Numbered from the stretch's first letter, positions 34,981 through 44,006 are shown. The stretch: DNA of 64,000 nucleotides from Aquimarina sediminis (GCF_002895435.1 NZ_POYJ01000014.1:62001-126000), one strand, 5' to 3'. Numbers and translations: made by a program. The notes: a model not told the origin generated them from the sequence alone.

Positions 34981-35044
34981 TTTGACGGAATTTTCGTTTT
35001 TTTATTTATCGTAATTGATTTTTTCAGGAAAAAATTCCGTCAAA
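34981..35044. repeat. 14-bp inverted repeat in integrase-HTH spacer
   Basis: TTTGACGGAATTTT (34981-34994) and AAAATTCCGTCAAA (35031-35044) are exact inverted copies around 36 bp of AT-rich DNA. A third partial copy, GAATTCCGG, lies just upstream (34930-34938). These may be binding sites for an integrase, the HTH protein or a nicking complex. Confidence 0.65.
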
Positions 35045-35097
35045 ATGGGTTTTCAGTTTAACAAAATTTTAACTCAAGTTGTTAGTGAGAATTATTG

Positions 35098-36225
35098 TTA
35101 GAGTTCCAAATTTGGGATAATATTAGCAGCTTCTTTCATCTTAGCATCAATAATTTTAGCATATATCTCCGTAGTTCTTAATTCTTTATGCCCTAGTCGT
35201 TTTGATACTGTATAGATATCAGCACCATTTTCTAATAACAATACAGCGTTGGTATGCCTGGCACTATGAAAAGTAATATGTTTGGTAATTCCGGCACGCA
35301 TACACCAACGTAGTATTTCAGCATTGAAATGCGCACCGTATTTCAAACCAGTAAAAACACGATCACTTTCATTTTCTCTTTTACCAAGGAGATCCCGAGC
35401 TTGCTCGGATATATATAAGTATTCCAATCCATCCGTTTTTTTCTGTCTAAAAATTACTCTAGAACCGTTATCTTCATCTCTAACTTCTGACCAGATCATT
35501 TTGTTAATGTCGGACCAACGTAAACCCGTTAGGCAACTGAAAAGAAAAGCATTTTTCATAACAGGGTATTTACAATTTGCTGTCGCCATTGCTTGTAATT
35601 CAGAATAGGTGAGATACTCTCTTGTCGATTCTCCTTGTTCAAATCCTTTTACAGATTTGACTACATTGGTGTCTATATATCCTTCGTTAAAAGCTTCTCT
35701 TAGAGCTGCACGTAATTTATTGAAGTATGTGTATTTTGAGTTTTGAGATAGGGGAGTGCCACCTTTTGTTTTAGCTTCTTTATCAAGGTGTTTTTTAAAA
35801 CCTTTTACAAAATCTTCATCAATATCTGCTAATGTAATGGTAGGTGAACAATAGCGTTCTAAATGTTTATATGCGGCATCCCAATTGTCGTAATTACCCT
35901 TACTTTCATATCGATCTTCTTTAAGTTTGCTGTAATACTCTAGAAATGAAGTTTTAGATTTATTGGAGTTTTTAATATTGAATTTCCCTTTAATAATATC
36001 TGCTTGTCGCAATGCTAAGATCTGCTCTGCAAGCGAGAAGATTTCTTTAGTTTCTTTCTTTTCTTGAGCAGTTTTTGGATTCTGTAGAGGATATAACTTT
36101 AGGTACTCAAAATCTCGATTGTACTTATTCACTCCATTATTATCTACATAGTGTCCTTTATAGTATTCAATATAGAGGCTAAATCGATCATTCTTGATTT
36201 TCTTCTTTTTTAGGCTTACTTTCAT
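35098..36225 (-). CDS. Tyrosine recombinase (integrase)
   Basis: The protein has about 375 aa from the ATG at 36225. A GTG at 36255 would read through a palindrome and is rejected. It has an N-terminal arm-type/SAM-like DNA-binding part, then the catalytic domain with Arg in LTGLRWSDINK, His-x-x-Arg in ITFHSARHTN, His in RLGHKELRTTEIYAKI and the nucleophilic Tyr in that last block. It belongs to the phage_int_SAM_5-type integrases common in Bacteroidetes elements. It is transcribed away from mnmE, 180 bp from the attR candidate, which matches a role in integrating the element at the mnmE end. Confidence 0.95.
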   Translation of the reverse strand: MKVSLKKKKIKNDRFSLYIEYYKGHYVDNNGVNKYNRDFEYLKLYPLQNPKTAQEKKETKEIFSLAEQILALRQADIIKGKFNIKNSNKSKTSFLEYYSKLKEDRYESKGNYDNWDAAYKHLERYCSPTITLADIDEDFVKGFKKHLDKEAKTKGGTPLSQNSKYTYFNKLRAALREAFNEGYIDTNVVKSVKGFEQGESTREYLTYSELQAMATANCKYPVMKNAFLFSCLTGLRWSDINKMIWSEVRDEDNGSRVIFRQKKTDGLEYLYISEQARDLLGKRENESDRVFTGLKYGAHFNAEILRWCMRAGITKHITFHSARHTNAVLLLENGADIYTVSKRLGHKELRTTEIYAKIIDAKMKEAANIIPNLEL

Positions 36226-36269
36226 TATATAGTTAAAAGGTGAAAGTATTTTCACCTTTTAACTATATA
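36226..36269. repeat. 20-bp inverted repeat immediately before integrase ATG
   Basis: TATATAGTTAAAAGGTGAAA (36226-36245) and its exact reverse complement (36250-36269) are separated by four bases. The repeat ends one base before the integrase ATG, so the leader mRNA would form a hairpin at the ribosome site or the DNA would serve as an operator. Confidence 0.85.
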
Positions 36270-36407
36270 TTTATCTCAAGGTGAAAATAAGATGAAATAA
36301 AAGTACAAAAATAAGTTGAGCAAAGGAAAATATAAATAATGATAATTGATTTAAAATATTGTTATATACGCTTTTAGTGTAATTTTGGTTTCCTTTAGTT
36401 TCTATAA

Positions 36408-36422
36408 TTACTTCCCAATACA
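36408..36422. repeat. Right attachment site (attR) in the mnmE 3' end
   Basis: TTACTTCCCAATACA covers the last four codons and stop of mnmE. It shares the 11-bp core TTCCCAATACA with the left copy at 18791-18801. The integrase gene adjoins it, as usual. Confidence 0.85.
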
Positions 36423-37799
36423 GAAATTAGCAAAAATATTACCAAGCAAGTCATCACTAGTAATTTCACCGGTAATCTCTCCAAAATGGTATAATGCCTG
36501 ACGAATATCTATAGCCATAAGATCTCCAGAAAGCCCCGAATCCAATCCATATTGTACTTTTTGTATTTCTTCCAAAGCCTTTAAAAGCGCATCATAATGT
36601 CGTGTATTTGTAACTATAGTTTCATTATTACGAAGAGCTCCGGTATTAACAAATTCCAGAAGCTTATTTTGCAATGCTTCAACACCTATATTTTGTTTGG
36701 CCGACAGCAGATGTATATTGTCAATCTCAGATTTTAAATCTTCAATCTGGTCGTTATTAAGCTTGTCTATTTTGTTGGCAACAACGAGTAATGGTTTTTG
36801 TGGATACTTATTTTTGATCTTTCCAATTTCAATTTTTAGCTCTGTTACACCTTCTTGCGTTAATTGTGAACTATCAATAAGGTAGATTACTACTTGGGCT
36901 TGCTCAATTTTTTCAAAAGTTTTTTTGATTCCAATGTTTTCGACTACATCTTTAGTATCTCGAATTCCTGCTGTGTCTATAAACCTGAAACCAATTCCTC
37001 CAATAGTAATCTCATCCTCTATAGTATCTCGAGTAGTTCCTGCAATTTCTGATACTATTGCTCTTTCTTCATTAAGTAGCGCATTCAGAAGAGTTGATTT
37101 ACCCACATTGGGTTCTCCAACAATAGCTACAGGAATTCCGTTCTTAATCACATTTCCAACCGCAAAAGAATCAATGAGGCGTTTCAATACTTTGGTAATT
37201 CTGGAGATGAGATCTTTAAACTGAGTGCGATCAGCAAATTCTACATCCTCTTCAGCAAAATCTAATTCTAATTCTATTAAGGAAGCAAAATTTAATAACT
37301 CATCTCTAAGGTTTTTAATTTCACTAGAAAAACCACCACGCATTTGCTGCATTGCAATCTGGTGCGACGCCTCAGAATCTGATGCTATAAGATCCGCAAC
37401 CGCTTCGGCTTGTGATAGATCTAATTTTCCGTTAATAAAGGAACGCAATGTAAACTCTCCTGCATTAGCAATTCGACACCCACTTCTTAGTAATAATTGA
37501 ATAATTTCTTGTTGGATATACACAGAGCCGTGACAAGAAATTTCTACTGTCGGTTCTCCAGTATATGAATTTGTTCCTTTAAATAGCGAAACTAATACTT
37601 CATCTAGTATTCTGTTGTTGTCAATAATATGCCCCAGGTGTATGGTGTGAGTTTTTTGGGTTTTTAGCTCTTTCCCGCTCACTGATCTAAATAATGGGGA
37701 ACAAATAGTAATGGCATCTTTACCAGAAACTCTAATAACCGCTATAGCCCCAGCTCCAGATGGTGTTGCTAAAGCTACTATGGTGTCTTGTGCGATCAT
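36408..37799 (-). CDS. mnmE: tRNA modification GTPase MnmE
   Basis: The 463-aa protein catalyses, with MnmG, formation of the cmnm5 group at U34 of tRNAs. The N-terminal tetrahydrofolate-binding domain starts DTIVALATPSGAGAIAVIRVSG. The G domain has Walker A GEPNVGKST, switch II DTAGIR and NKID. The helical C-terminal domain ends with the conserved FCIGK, whose Cys is important for activity. The family length is normal and the frame intact, although its last codons double as the integration site of the adjacent element, so the insertion keeps the protein sequence unchanged. A -7 box TATTTTTG lies 20 bp upstream on the minus strand. Confidence 0.97.
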   Translation of the reverse strand: MIAQDTIVALATPSGAGAIAVIRVSGKDAITICSPLFRSVSGKELKTQKTHTIHLGHIIDNNRILDEVLVSLFKGTNSYTGEPTVEISCHGSVYIQQEIIQLLLRSGCRIANAGEFTLRSFINGKLDLSQAEAVADLIASDSEASHQIAMQQMRGGFSSEIKNLRDELLNFASLIELELDFAEEDVEFADRTQFKDLISRITKVLKRLIDSFAVGNVIKNGIPVAIVGEPNVGKSTLLNALLNEERAIVSEIAGTTRDTIEDEITIGGIGFRFIDTAGIRDTKDVVENIGIKKTFEKIEQAQVVIYLIDSSQLTQEGVTELKIEIGKIKNKYPQKPLLVVANKIDKLNNDQIEDLKSEIDNIHLLSAKQNIGVEALQNKLLEFVNTGALRNNETIVTNTRHYDALLKALEEIQKVQYGLDSGLSGDLMAIDIRQALYHFGEITGEITSDDLLGNIFANFCIGK

Positions 37800-37818
37800 A
37801 TGCTTTATATATAAAAGG

Positions 37819-37826
37819 CAAAAATA
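37819..37826 (-). promoter_or_regulatory. -7 promoter element of mnmE
   Basis: Read on the minus strand, TATTTTTG matches the Bacteroidetes -7 consensus TAnnTTTG and lies 20 bp before the mnmE start. No clear TTG -33 element is found. Confidence 0.4.
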
Positions 37827-37859
37827 GACATTAATAAGAGTAATTTAAATATTGATTGC

Positions 37860-38107
37860 TAAACTTTTTTGAAGAGTTGTTTTTCTTTTCTATCTTGTAA
37901 CACGAAGAAAAAGAGATACTTGCGTTGATGAGTGATTTCTTTCTTTAGGAAAGTAAAAAGGATACTAGAAAAATTGAAGTTTTGTCTGATTAAAATTAGA
38001 TAGACTAATTAATGGAATATAACTTTATTGTTGTCAAGTGCATACTAAAGATTTTATGTGCTAACTAAATTTAATGTCTAACTAATACTAATTTAATCTT
38101 AATTCAC
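37860..38107 (+). promoter_or_regulatory. Upstream region of protease 1 (duplicated leader)
   Basis: This gene-free region carries blocks shared with the leader of the second protease: a block near 37875 (GTTTTTCTTTTCTA), TCTGATTAAAATTAGAT at 37985-38001 and an A/T-rich segment CTAATTTAATCTTAATTC just before the ATG. The 17-bp block starts exactly 123 bp upstream of the ATG, as in the second copy. Confidence 0.6.
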
Positions 38108-40519
38108 ATGAATTACACTAACACAAACTCAATTTCTCTTAATTTCGGATATTCTGCTCGACGGATCTGTATGCTTATATGTACAGTATTCATGCTTTTA
38201 CCCTTTATAAATTTTGCTCAGGATGAATTACCTAGGCATTACAAAGATTATAATATGAGTATACAATCTGAAGGTATACAAAATAAAGGGCGAACTGAAG
38301 TTATTACAAGAACCATTTCAGAAAAAGGGGCTATTTGGTTACGGTTATTTTTTAAAGATGTAAATCTTGGAAGTTATAGTACTTTAACAATAACATCAAA
38401 ATTGGATGGAGCTAAACAAACATTAACATCGTCAACTATTAAAGATTGGAAAAATACTACTGCCTATTTTAATGGAGATGAAGTAACGATAGAATTGACA
38501 GTTGCTCCAGGTGAAAAAGCAATAGGGTTAAAAGTTCATGAGGTAGGAATAGGAGAAGAAGACCCAAGAACAAAATCTCAATGTGGATCTACTGATGATA
38601 GAGTTGACTCTACAGATAATGCAATTGGGCGAATAGTGCCCATTGGATGTACAGGTTGGATTATTACCAACGGTAAACTTGTAACAGCGGGACATTGCCT
38701 TACTAGCAGAGCTCAGATAATAGAGTTTAATGTGCCTAAGTCAAATCCAGATCGTACCATTGTACATCCTGGACCAGAAGATCAATATCCGATGAGTAAT
38801 TTTGTATCACCTTATATAAACAATCCAAGTCAGGCTAATGATTGGGGAGTGTTTACGGCTGGTGCAAATTCACAAACAGGACAAACCCCAATTCAGGCGC
38901 AAGGTAAATCATTTAATGTAGTACAAACTAATCCTGGTAGTAATATTACAATTACAGGATTTGGTACAGATACAGGAATCGACAATCAAACACAGCAAAC
39001 CCATACAGGACCATTATCTTCTGTCACAAATACTTTTGTACGTTATAGAACAGATACCACAGGAGGAAATTCTGGAAGCCCAATAATAGATTCGGCAACA
39101 GGAAATGCAGTGGGTGTTCATGCATATGGTGGATGCTCTGGATCAGGAGGATCTAATTCTGGAGAAAGAGCAACCATTCCTGCCTTTTGGGATGCCATGG
39201 GGCTTGGCGGAAATCCAGATCCAGGTTGTACAGGTAACATAGCTTCTTTTCCTTATAGTGAAAGTTTTGAAGGTACTATTGGAGACTGGTCGCAAGATAC
39301 AGGAGATGACCTAAATTGGACTGTAGATTCTAATGGTACCCCCTCTAATGGTACAGGACCAAGTAGCGCCATTGATGGAAATTCATATATATATGTTGAA
39401 GCTTCTGGAAACGGAACAGGATTTCCTTCTAAAAGAGCAATTCTTAACTCACCATGTTTAAACTTTTCGAGTATTAGTGCTCCTAAATTAAAATTCCAAT
39501 ACCATATGATAGGTAGTGCAGTAGGAACATTGAAAGTAGAAGCAAGAACCAATAATACAGGGTCTTGGACAAGTGTGTTTACCAAAACAGGAGCGCAGGG
39601 AACAGGCTGGAATGCGGCTGATATTAACCTTTCTTCATATGCTGGGAATTCGAGTGTACAACTAAGATTAAATGTTGTTACAGGAAACAGCTGGCAAGGA
39701 GATATTACTATAGATGCGTTGAGTATAACTGGTGGTACGGTAAATCCAGGGTGTACTACCTTAAACTTTAACGATTTTACCATTACAGGATTTGCTACTC
39801 AAGATGTTGCAGGTAACTATTCAATACAAAATGGAGGTGCTGCAATTTCTATGCAAAATAATACCTGGAAATATATCTCTATGAATTATACGGTAACAGC
39901 AAATACTGTAGTAGAGTTTGATTTCAGTAGTACTTCGCAAGGAGAAATTCATGGTATTGCATTTGAAAATGATAATACATTGACCTCTACAAGATGCTTT
40001 AAAATACATGGTACACAAAACTATGGAGTAACTAATTATGATAATTATACTAGTGGTACTAAAAAATACATTATTCCTGTAGGGAATTTCTATACAGGCA
40101 ATATGGATAGGCTAGTGTTTATTAATGATTTTGATGCAGGTAGTGGTAATACTTCTGTATATAGTAATGTAAAAATATATGAAGGATCTTGTGGACAATC
40201 AGCATTAACAGAAAGTGTAGCACAGTTAGAAGCAATTTCACCAATATTTGGAGATGAAGATGAAGGAGACCTTGCTACTTTGAGTATAAGACCAAACCCA
40301 GCCAAAGATGTATTCTCATTGCATGTAAACAAGTATGCAAAAGGAAATATAACGGCAACTATATATACAATTCTAGGGCGTAAAAAAGCACAGATAACAA
40401 TGCAGCCTGGTATCAACACTATTTCTGCACGAAACTTGTCACTGGGTAGAGGGATCTATCTAATAAAAATTGATAGTAGTACAGGAGAATCCGCTACCAA
40501 AAAGCTAATTGTTAACTAA
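38108..40519 (+). CDS. Secreted trypsin-like protease 1 with T9SS sorting signal
   Basis: The 803-aa exported protein has a signal peptide (residues about 17-38) and a presumed propeptide. A trypsin-like domain follows with His196 (TAGHC), Asp245 (ANDWGVF) and Ser322 (GGNSGSP), resembling glutamyl-endopeptidase-type S1B/S1 proteases. Residues about 380-535 look like a MAM/jelly-roll adhesion module (YPYSESFEG... DITIDALSI), then a further beta domain. The last 75 residues form a Por-type T9SS C-terminal domain (LSIRPNPAKDVFSL ... GIYLIKIDSSTGESATKKLIVN). It would be secreted through the type IX system. A paralogue follows in tandem. Confidence 0.95.
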   Translation: MNYTNTNSISLNFGYSARRICMLICTVFMLLPFINFAQDELPRHYKDYNMSIQSEGIQNKGRTEVITRTISEKGAIWLRLFFKDVNLGSYSTLTITSKLDGAKQTLTSSTIKDWKNTTAYFNGDEVTIELTVAPGEKAIGLKVHEVGIGEEDPRTKSQCGSTDDRVDSTDNAIGRIVPIGCTGWIITNGKLVTAGHCLTSRAQIIEFNVPKSNPDRTIVHPGPEDQYPMSNFVSPYINNPSQANDWGVFTAGANSQTGQTPIQAQGKSFNVVQTNPGSNITITGFGTDTGIDNQTQQTHTGPLSSVTNTFVRYRTDTTGGNSGSPIIDSATGNAVGVHAYGGCSGSGGSNSGERATIPAFWDAMGLGGNPDPGCTGNIASFPYSESFEGTIGDWSQDTGDDLNWTVDSNGTPSNGTGPSSAIDGNSYIYVEASGNGTGFPSKRAILNSPCLNFSSISAPKLKFQYHMIGSAVGTLKVEARTNNTGSWTSVFTKTGAQGTGWNAADINLSSYAGNSSVQLRLNVVTGNSWQGDITIDALSITGGTVNPGCTTLNFNDFTITGFATQDVAGNYSIQNGGAAISMQNNTWKYISMNYTVTANTVVEFDFSSTSQGEIHGIAFENDNTLTSTRCFKIHGTQNYGVTNYDNYTSGTKKYIIPVGNFYTGNMDRLVFINDFDAGSGNTSVYSNVKIYEGSCGQSALTESVAQLEAISPIFGDEDEGDLATLSIRPNPAKDVFSLHVNKYAKGNITATIYTILGRKKAQITMQPGINTISARNLSLGRGIYLIKIDSSTGESATKKLIVN

Positions 40520-40552
40520 TTGTAATATCAAGAAGACATTAAGTTTATTCCT

Positions 40553-40585
40553 AAAAAGCATCTCGAAAATAACGAGATGCTTTTT
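40553..40585 (+). terminator. Rho-independent terminator of protease 1
   Basis: AAAAGCATCTCG and CGAGATGCTTTT arms with a 7-base loop and a T-run. A related terminator follows the second protease. Confidence 0.85.
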
Positions 40586-40987
40586 CCATTTTTTGAGAAA
40601 AGATATTATCTCAAATTTTGAATTATTACTATAAGTTTCAACCCAGGGTTCTATTAAGTGTCAATACTACCTTATTAGACTATGCTATTGGGGGTTGTGT
40701 GCAAAAAACGGATTAAAACGGGGAAATTTTAGTATTGTTTATCATTTTTTTTTGAGGAATCGTTTTTCTTTTCTAACTTGTATAGTGAAATAGAGTGATA
40801 CTTGTAGTATTAACCAACTTACCCCTTCAAAACAAAAAAGGAATAGAAAAAACAACTAGTTTAATCTGATTAAAATTAGATGACTGGTTAGTGGAATACA
40901 ATGTTGTTAGATCCAGAATGGTGTAACAATTTTTTTACTAACTAAAATTTGATGTCTTATCAAAAACTAATTTTAATCTTAATTCCT
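40586..40987 (+). promoter_or_regulatory. Upstream region of protease 2 (duplicated leader)
   Basis: No gene is visible in this 400-bp spacer. It repeats the leader layout of the first protease: GTTTTTCTTTTCTAACTTGTA near 40765, TCTGATTAAAATTAGAT at 40865-40881 (again exactly 123 bp before the ATG) and CTAATTTTAATCTTAATTCCT before the start. Both genes therefore likely share a regulator. Confidence 0.6.
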
Positions 40988-43411
40988 ATGAATTACACAA
41001 TCAAGAACTTAAGTGATTTTAACCTGGGCTATTTTAAACAAAAAACCTGTATACTAGTCTATACAGTTTTTATGCTCATTCCTTTTGTAACATTCGCTCA
41101 GGACGAACTGCCTAGGCATTATAAAGACTATGATGTCAATATAAAGTCTGAGGGGGTGCAAAATAGAAAACAATCAGAAGTCATATCACATACTATTTCA
41201 GAAGAAGGAGCTATTTGGTTACGTCTTTTTTTTAAAGATGTAAATCTTGGAAACAATAGTACATTAACCATAACATCAGTATTGGATGGTGCAAAGCAAA
41301 CCTTAACTGCTGCAACGATACATGACTGGAAAAATACAACAGCATATTTTAATGGAGATAAAGTTATTATAGAATTAATGATTGCTCCAGGAGAACATGA
41401 AATTGGAGTAAATATTAATAAGGTAGGAGTAGGAGAAATTGATCCCGCAGTAAGAACCATTTGTGGTCCCACTGATGATAGAGTAGACTCTAATGATGAT
41501 GCTATTGGAAGATTAGTACCTGTTGGGTGTACCGGTTGGATTATCTCTAATGGGAAGCTGGTTACTGCCGGGCACTGCGTAGCCGGTGGTTCTGCTGATA
41601 TAATAGAATTTAACGTGCCTAAGTCTAATCCTGATCGTACCATTGTACACCCTGGTCCAGAAGATCAGTATCCTGTTAGCAGTTTTATATCGCCATATCC
41701 GAATGACCCTAGTCCTGCTACTGATTGGGCAGTATTTAGAGCAAGCGAAAACTCTGAAACGGGTAAAACACCACTAGAAGCGCAGAATAAGGCATTTAAT
41801 GTAATGCAAACAGACCCAGGGGATAATATTACAATCACGGGATATGGTGTGGATGATGGAATCGATAACCAAACCCAGCAAACGCATACAGGACCATTAG
41901 TAGAAATTGATAATACTCATGTGAGATATAATACAGATACTACTGGGGGAAACTCTGGTAGTCCTATCATTGATGCCGCTACAGGTAATGCCATTGGTGT
42001 GCATGCTTATGGGGGATGTCCATGGACTGGATCCAATTTCGGAGAACGAGTAACAATACCTGCCTTTTGGGAAGCTATGGGGCAGGGTGGACCTACAACG
42101 ATATGCTCGGGGAATGTTTTTTCTTTTCCTTATGATGAAAGTTTTGAAGAAGGTCTAGGAAATCATTGGGTAAATAATCAAGATGATGATGACTTAGACT
42201 GGATCACGAACTCCGGTGCTACTCCTTCATTAGGCACTGGTCCCAACAGTGCTTTTGATGGAGATTCGTATATCTATGTAGAAGCTTCTGGAAATGGGAC
42301 AGGGTCTTCTTTTAAAACAGCAATTCTTAATTCACCCTGTTTAAACTTTTGGGTTCTTGATGCTCCCAAATTAAGTTTCCGATATCATATGTTTGGTCGT
42401 ACAGTCGGAACATTGGCAGTAGAAGCCAGAACTGATGACGCAGGAGATTGGACAACTGTATTTACAAAAACAGGTATGCAAGGTTTTGATTGGAAAACTG
42501 CAGAAGTCGATCTTTCTGCCTATGCCGGTAACTCAAGTGTGCAATTGAGATTTAATGTGGTGACAGGAAGTAACTGGCTGGGAGATATCGCTATAGACGC
42601 GGTTAATATTACAAACGCTAATGGATTTCCCCCTGAATGTGATGATGTAGATTTCAATGATTTTACAATTGAATCGTTCGCTAATCAGGATGTAGTTGGT
42701 GATTTTTCTATTCAAAGCGGAGGAGCTTCACTTTCACTACAAAATAACACTTGGAAATACATTGCTATGAATTATATTGTAACAGAAAACACTGTTGTCG
42801 AGTTTGATTTTAGTAGTACTTCTGAGGGTGAAATCCATGGAATTGCTTTTGAAGATAACAATGGACTCAGCCAATCAAGGGTTTTTAAAGTTCATGGTAT
42901 TCAGGATTATGGGATCACTAATTTTGATGACTATATCGGGGGCACCAAAAGATATGCAATTCCTGTTGGAAATTTCTATACAGGTAACATGGATAGACTT
43001 GTGTTTATAAATGATTTTGATGCTGGTAGTGGTAATACTTCAGTATTTAGTAATATAAAAGTCCATGAAGGCTCTTGTGATCAGTCATCGATAACGGCAA
43101 AGAGTCTTGTAGCGCAGTTGGAATCGGTAACGGCAATAATGGGAAAAGAGGGTGAAGGAGATTTGGCATCTCTAAGTATTAGACCCAATCCTGTCAAGGA
43201 TGTATTTTCGATACATTTAAGTCAGTATGCAAAAGGAAATGTAACTGCCACTGTCTATTCGATTTTGGGAAGTAAAAAAGCTTGGATCAATCTAGTACCA
43301 GGAGTAAATATGATTTCAACTCAAAATTTATCATTGAGTAGAGGTGTATACCTCATTAAGATCGATAGTAGTACAGGAGAATCTGTTACTAAGAAACTAA
43401 TCATTAATTAA
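40988..43411 (+). CDS. Secreted trypsin-like protease 2 with T9SS sorting signal
   Basis: I start at the ATG at 40988 (807 aa), which aligns with the MNYT start of the paralogue; the ATG at 40949 adds 13 unrelated residues. The trypsin-like domain has His196 (TAGHC), Asp246 (ATDWAVF) and Ser323 (GGNSGSP), followed by the MAM-like module, the second beta domain and the T9SS sorting domain (LSIRPNPVKDVFSI ... VTKKLIIN). Sequence similarity to the first protease runs along the whole length, including leader and terminator, so this is a tandem duplication. Differences are scattered, so the duplication is not recent. Substrates are unknown; extracellular protein digestion is likely. Confidence 0.95.
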   Translation: MNYTIKNLSDFNLGYFKQKTCILVYTVFMLIPFVTFAQDELPRHYKDYDVNIKSEGVQNRKQSEVISHTISEEGAIWLRLFFKDVNLGNNSTLTITSVLDGAKQTLTAATIHDWKNTTAYFNGDKVIIELMIAPGEHEIGVNINKVGVGEIDPAVRTICGPTDDRVDSNDDAIGRLVPVGCTGWIISNGKLVTAGHCVAGGSADIIEFNVPKSNPDRTIVHPGPEDQYPVSSFISPYPNDPSPATDWAVFRASENSETGKTPLEAQNKAFNVMQTDPGDNITITGYGVDDGIDNQTQQTHTGPLVEIDNTHVRYNTDTTGGNSGSPIIDAATGNAIGVHAYGGCPWTGSNFGERVTIPAFWEAMGQGGPTTICSGNVFSFPYDESFEEGLGNHWVNNQDDDDLDWITNSGATPSLGTGPNSAFDGDSYIYVEASGNGTGSSFKTAILNSPCLNFWVLDAPKLSFRYHMFGRTVGTLAVEARTDDAGDWTTVFTKTGMQGFDWKTAEVDLSAYAGNSSVQLRFNVVTGSNWLGDIAIDAVNITNANGFPPECDDVDFNDFTIESFANQDVVGDFSIQSGGASLSLQNNTWKYIAMNYIVTENTVVEFDFSSTSEGEIHGIAFEDNNGLSQSRVFKVHGIQDYGITNFDDYIGGTKRYAIPVGNFYTGNMDRLVFINDFDAGSGNTSVFSNIKVHEGSCDQSSITAKSLVAQLESVTAIMGKEGEGDLASLSIRPNPVKDVFSIHLSQYAKGNVTATVYSILGSKKAWINLVPGVNMISTQNLSLSRGVYLIKIDSSTGESVTKKLIIN

Positions 43412-43445
43412 ATAATAATATAGGTAAGACATTATATTTTAGTTG

Positions 43446-43481
43446 AAAGCATCTCGTTATTATTTTCGAGATGCTTTTTTT
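43446..43481 (+). terminator. Rho-independent terminator of protease 2
   Basis: AAAGCATCTCG (43446-43456) and CGAGATGCTTT (43467-43477) with a T-run; the stem sequence matches the terminator behind the first protease. Confidence 0.85.
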
Positions 43482-43573
43482 GGGGGATACTTAAGCCAGA
43501 AACTCAGAGAATAGTTCTGTAACAAAATACTATTGTTTGCGTCATATAGATAAAGGTTGCTAATATTTTTAGC

Positions 43574-43599
43574 AATCATCAATCATCAATCATCAATCA
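43574..43599 (+). repeat. Short tandem repeat (AATCATC) before DUF4870 gene
   Basis: Three full 7-bp units AATCATC and a partial fourth occur directly upstream of the start codon. The 7-bp unit is not a multiple of three. Confidence 0.75.
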
Positions 43600-43613
43600 A
43601 AAAAGTAGAAATT

Positions 43614-43952
43614 ATGAAAGAAGACAGGTCACTATTGGTCATTACGCATTTATCACAATTATTAGATCTCGTTACCGGGTTCGGCGGATTCATAATCCCG
43701 TTAATATTATGGCTGACTCAAAGAGAAAGAGTTTTAGCAATGGATGAACATGGAAAATCAATTATGAATTTTCAAATAAGTATGTTTATCTATGCTTTAA
43801 TATGTATTCCGCTAACATTAGTATTTGGTTTAGGAGCATTAGGTATGGGGATCATTGCTGTATTGTGTGTTGTGTTTCCGATTCTCAATGCAATAAAGGT
43901 TAATAATGGTGAACGACCATCTTACCCTTTATCAATAGACATTATTAAATAG
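43614..43952 (+). CDS. DUF4870 membrane protein
   Basis: This protein has 112 aa from the ATG at 43614; the ATG at 43557 would read through a tandem repeat and add 19 unlikely residues. It is a DUF4870/Tic20-like small membrane protein with three to four helices: a start LLVITHLSQLLD, then FGGFIIPLILWLTQRERV, the DEHGKSIMNFQISM signature and a final hydrophobic pair ending 'PILNAIKVNNGERPSYPLSI'. The function is not established. A terminator follows, so it is transcribed alone. Confidence 0.9.
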   Translation: MKEDRSLLVITHLSQLLDLVTGFGGFIIPLILWLTQRERVLAMDEHGKSIMNFQISMFIYALICIPLTLVFGLGALGMGIIAVLCVVFPILNAIKVNNGERPSYPLSIDIIK

Positions 43953-43974
43953 ATTTTTTTTATTTTTTTTTTAG

Positions 43975-44006
43975 ACCATCGTTGCCTTAGGTAATGATGG
44001 TTTTTG
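43975..44006 (+). terminator. Rho-independent terminator
   Basis: ACCATCGTT (43975-43983) and AATGATGGT (43993-44001) pair with one G-T wobble and are followed by T residues. It follows the DUF4870 gene. Confidence 0.65.

Larger units (their letters stand above)
18787..36422. mobile_element. Integrative mobilizable element at the mnmE 3' end
   Basis: The 17.6-kb element is bounded by matching sequences at 18787-18801 and 36408-36422. The right copy is the true end of mnmE. On the minus strand both copies read TGT ATT GGG AAR TAA, that is Cys-Ile-Gly-Lys-stop. A tyrosine integrase gene lies next to the right copy, as expected for site-specific integration. The right half holds excision, replication and mobilization genes; the left half holds cargo. 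Coupling protein, relaxase and TraO/TraQ-like genes occur, but no VirB4/TraG-ATPase or other core T4SS genes, so transfer would need a helper. Known islands such as SGI1 also use the 3' end of this gene. Confidence 0.88.

Noticed and set aside
36226..36255. GTG start for the integrase at 36255
   Set aside because: It would translate through a 20-bp inverted repeat; the ATG at 36225 directly follows the repeat and gives a family-typical start.
43574..43599. CRISPR-like repeat
   Set aside because: The 7-bp units are contiguous without spacers, so this is a simple tandem repeat. No cas gene is present.
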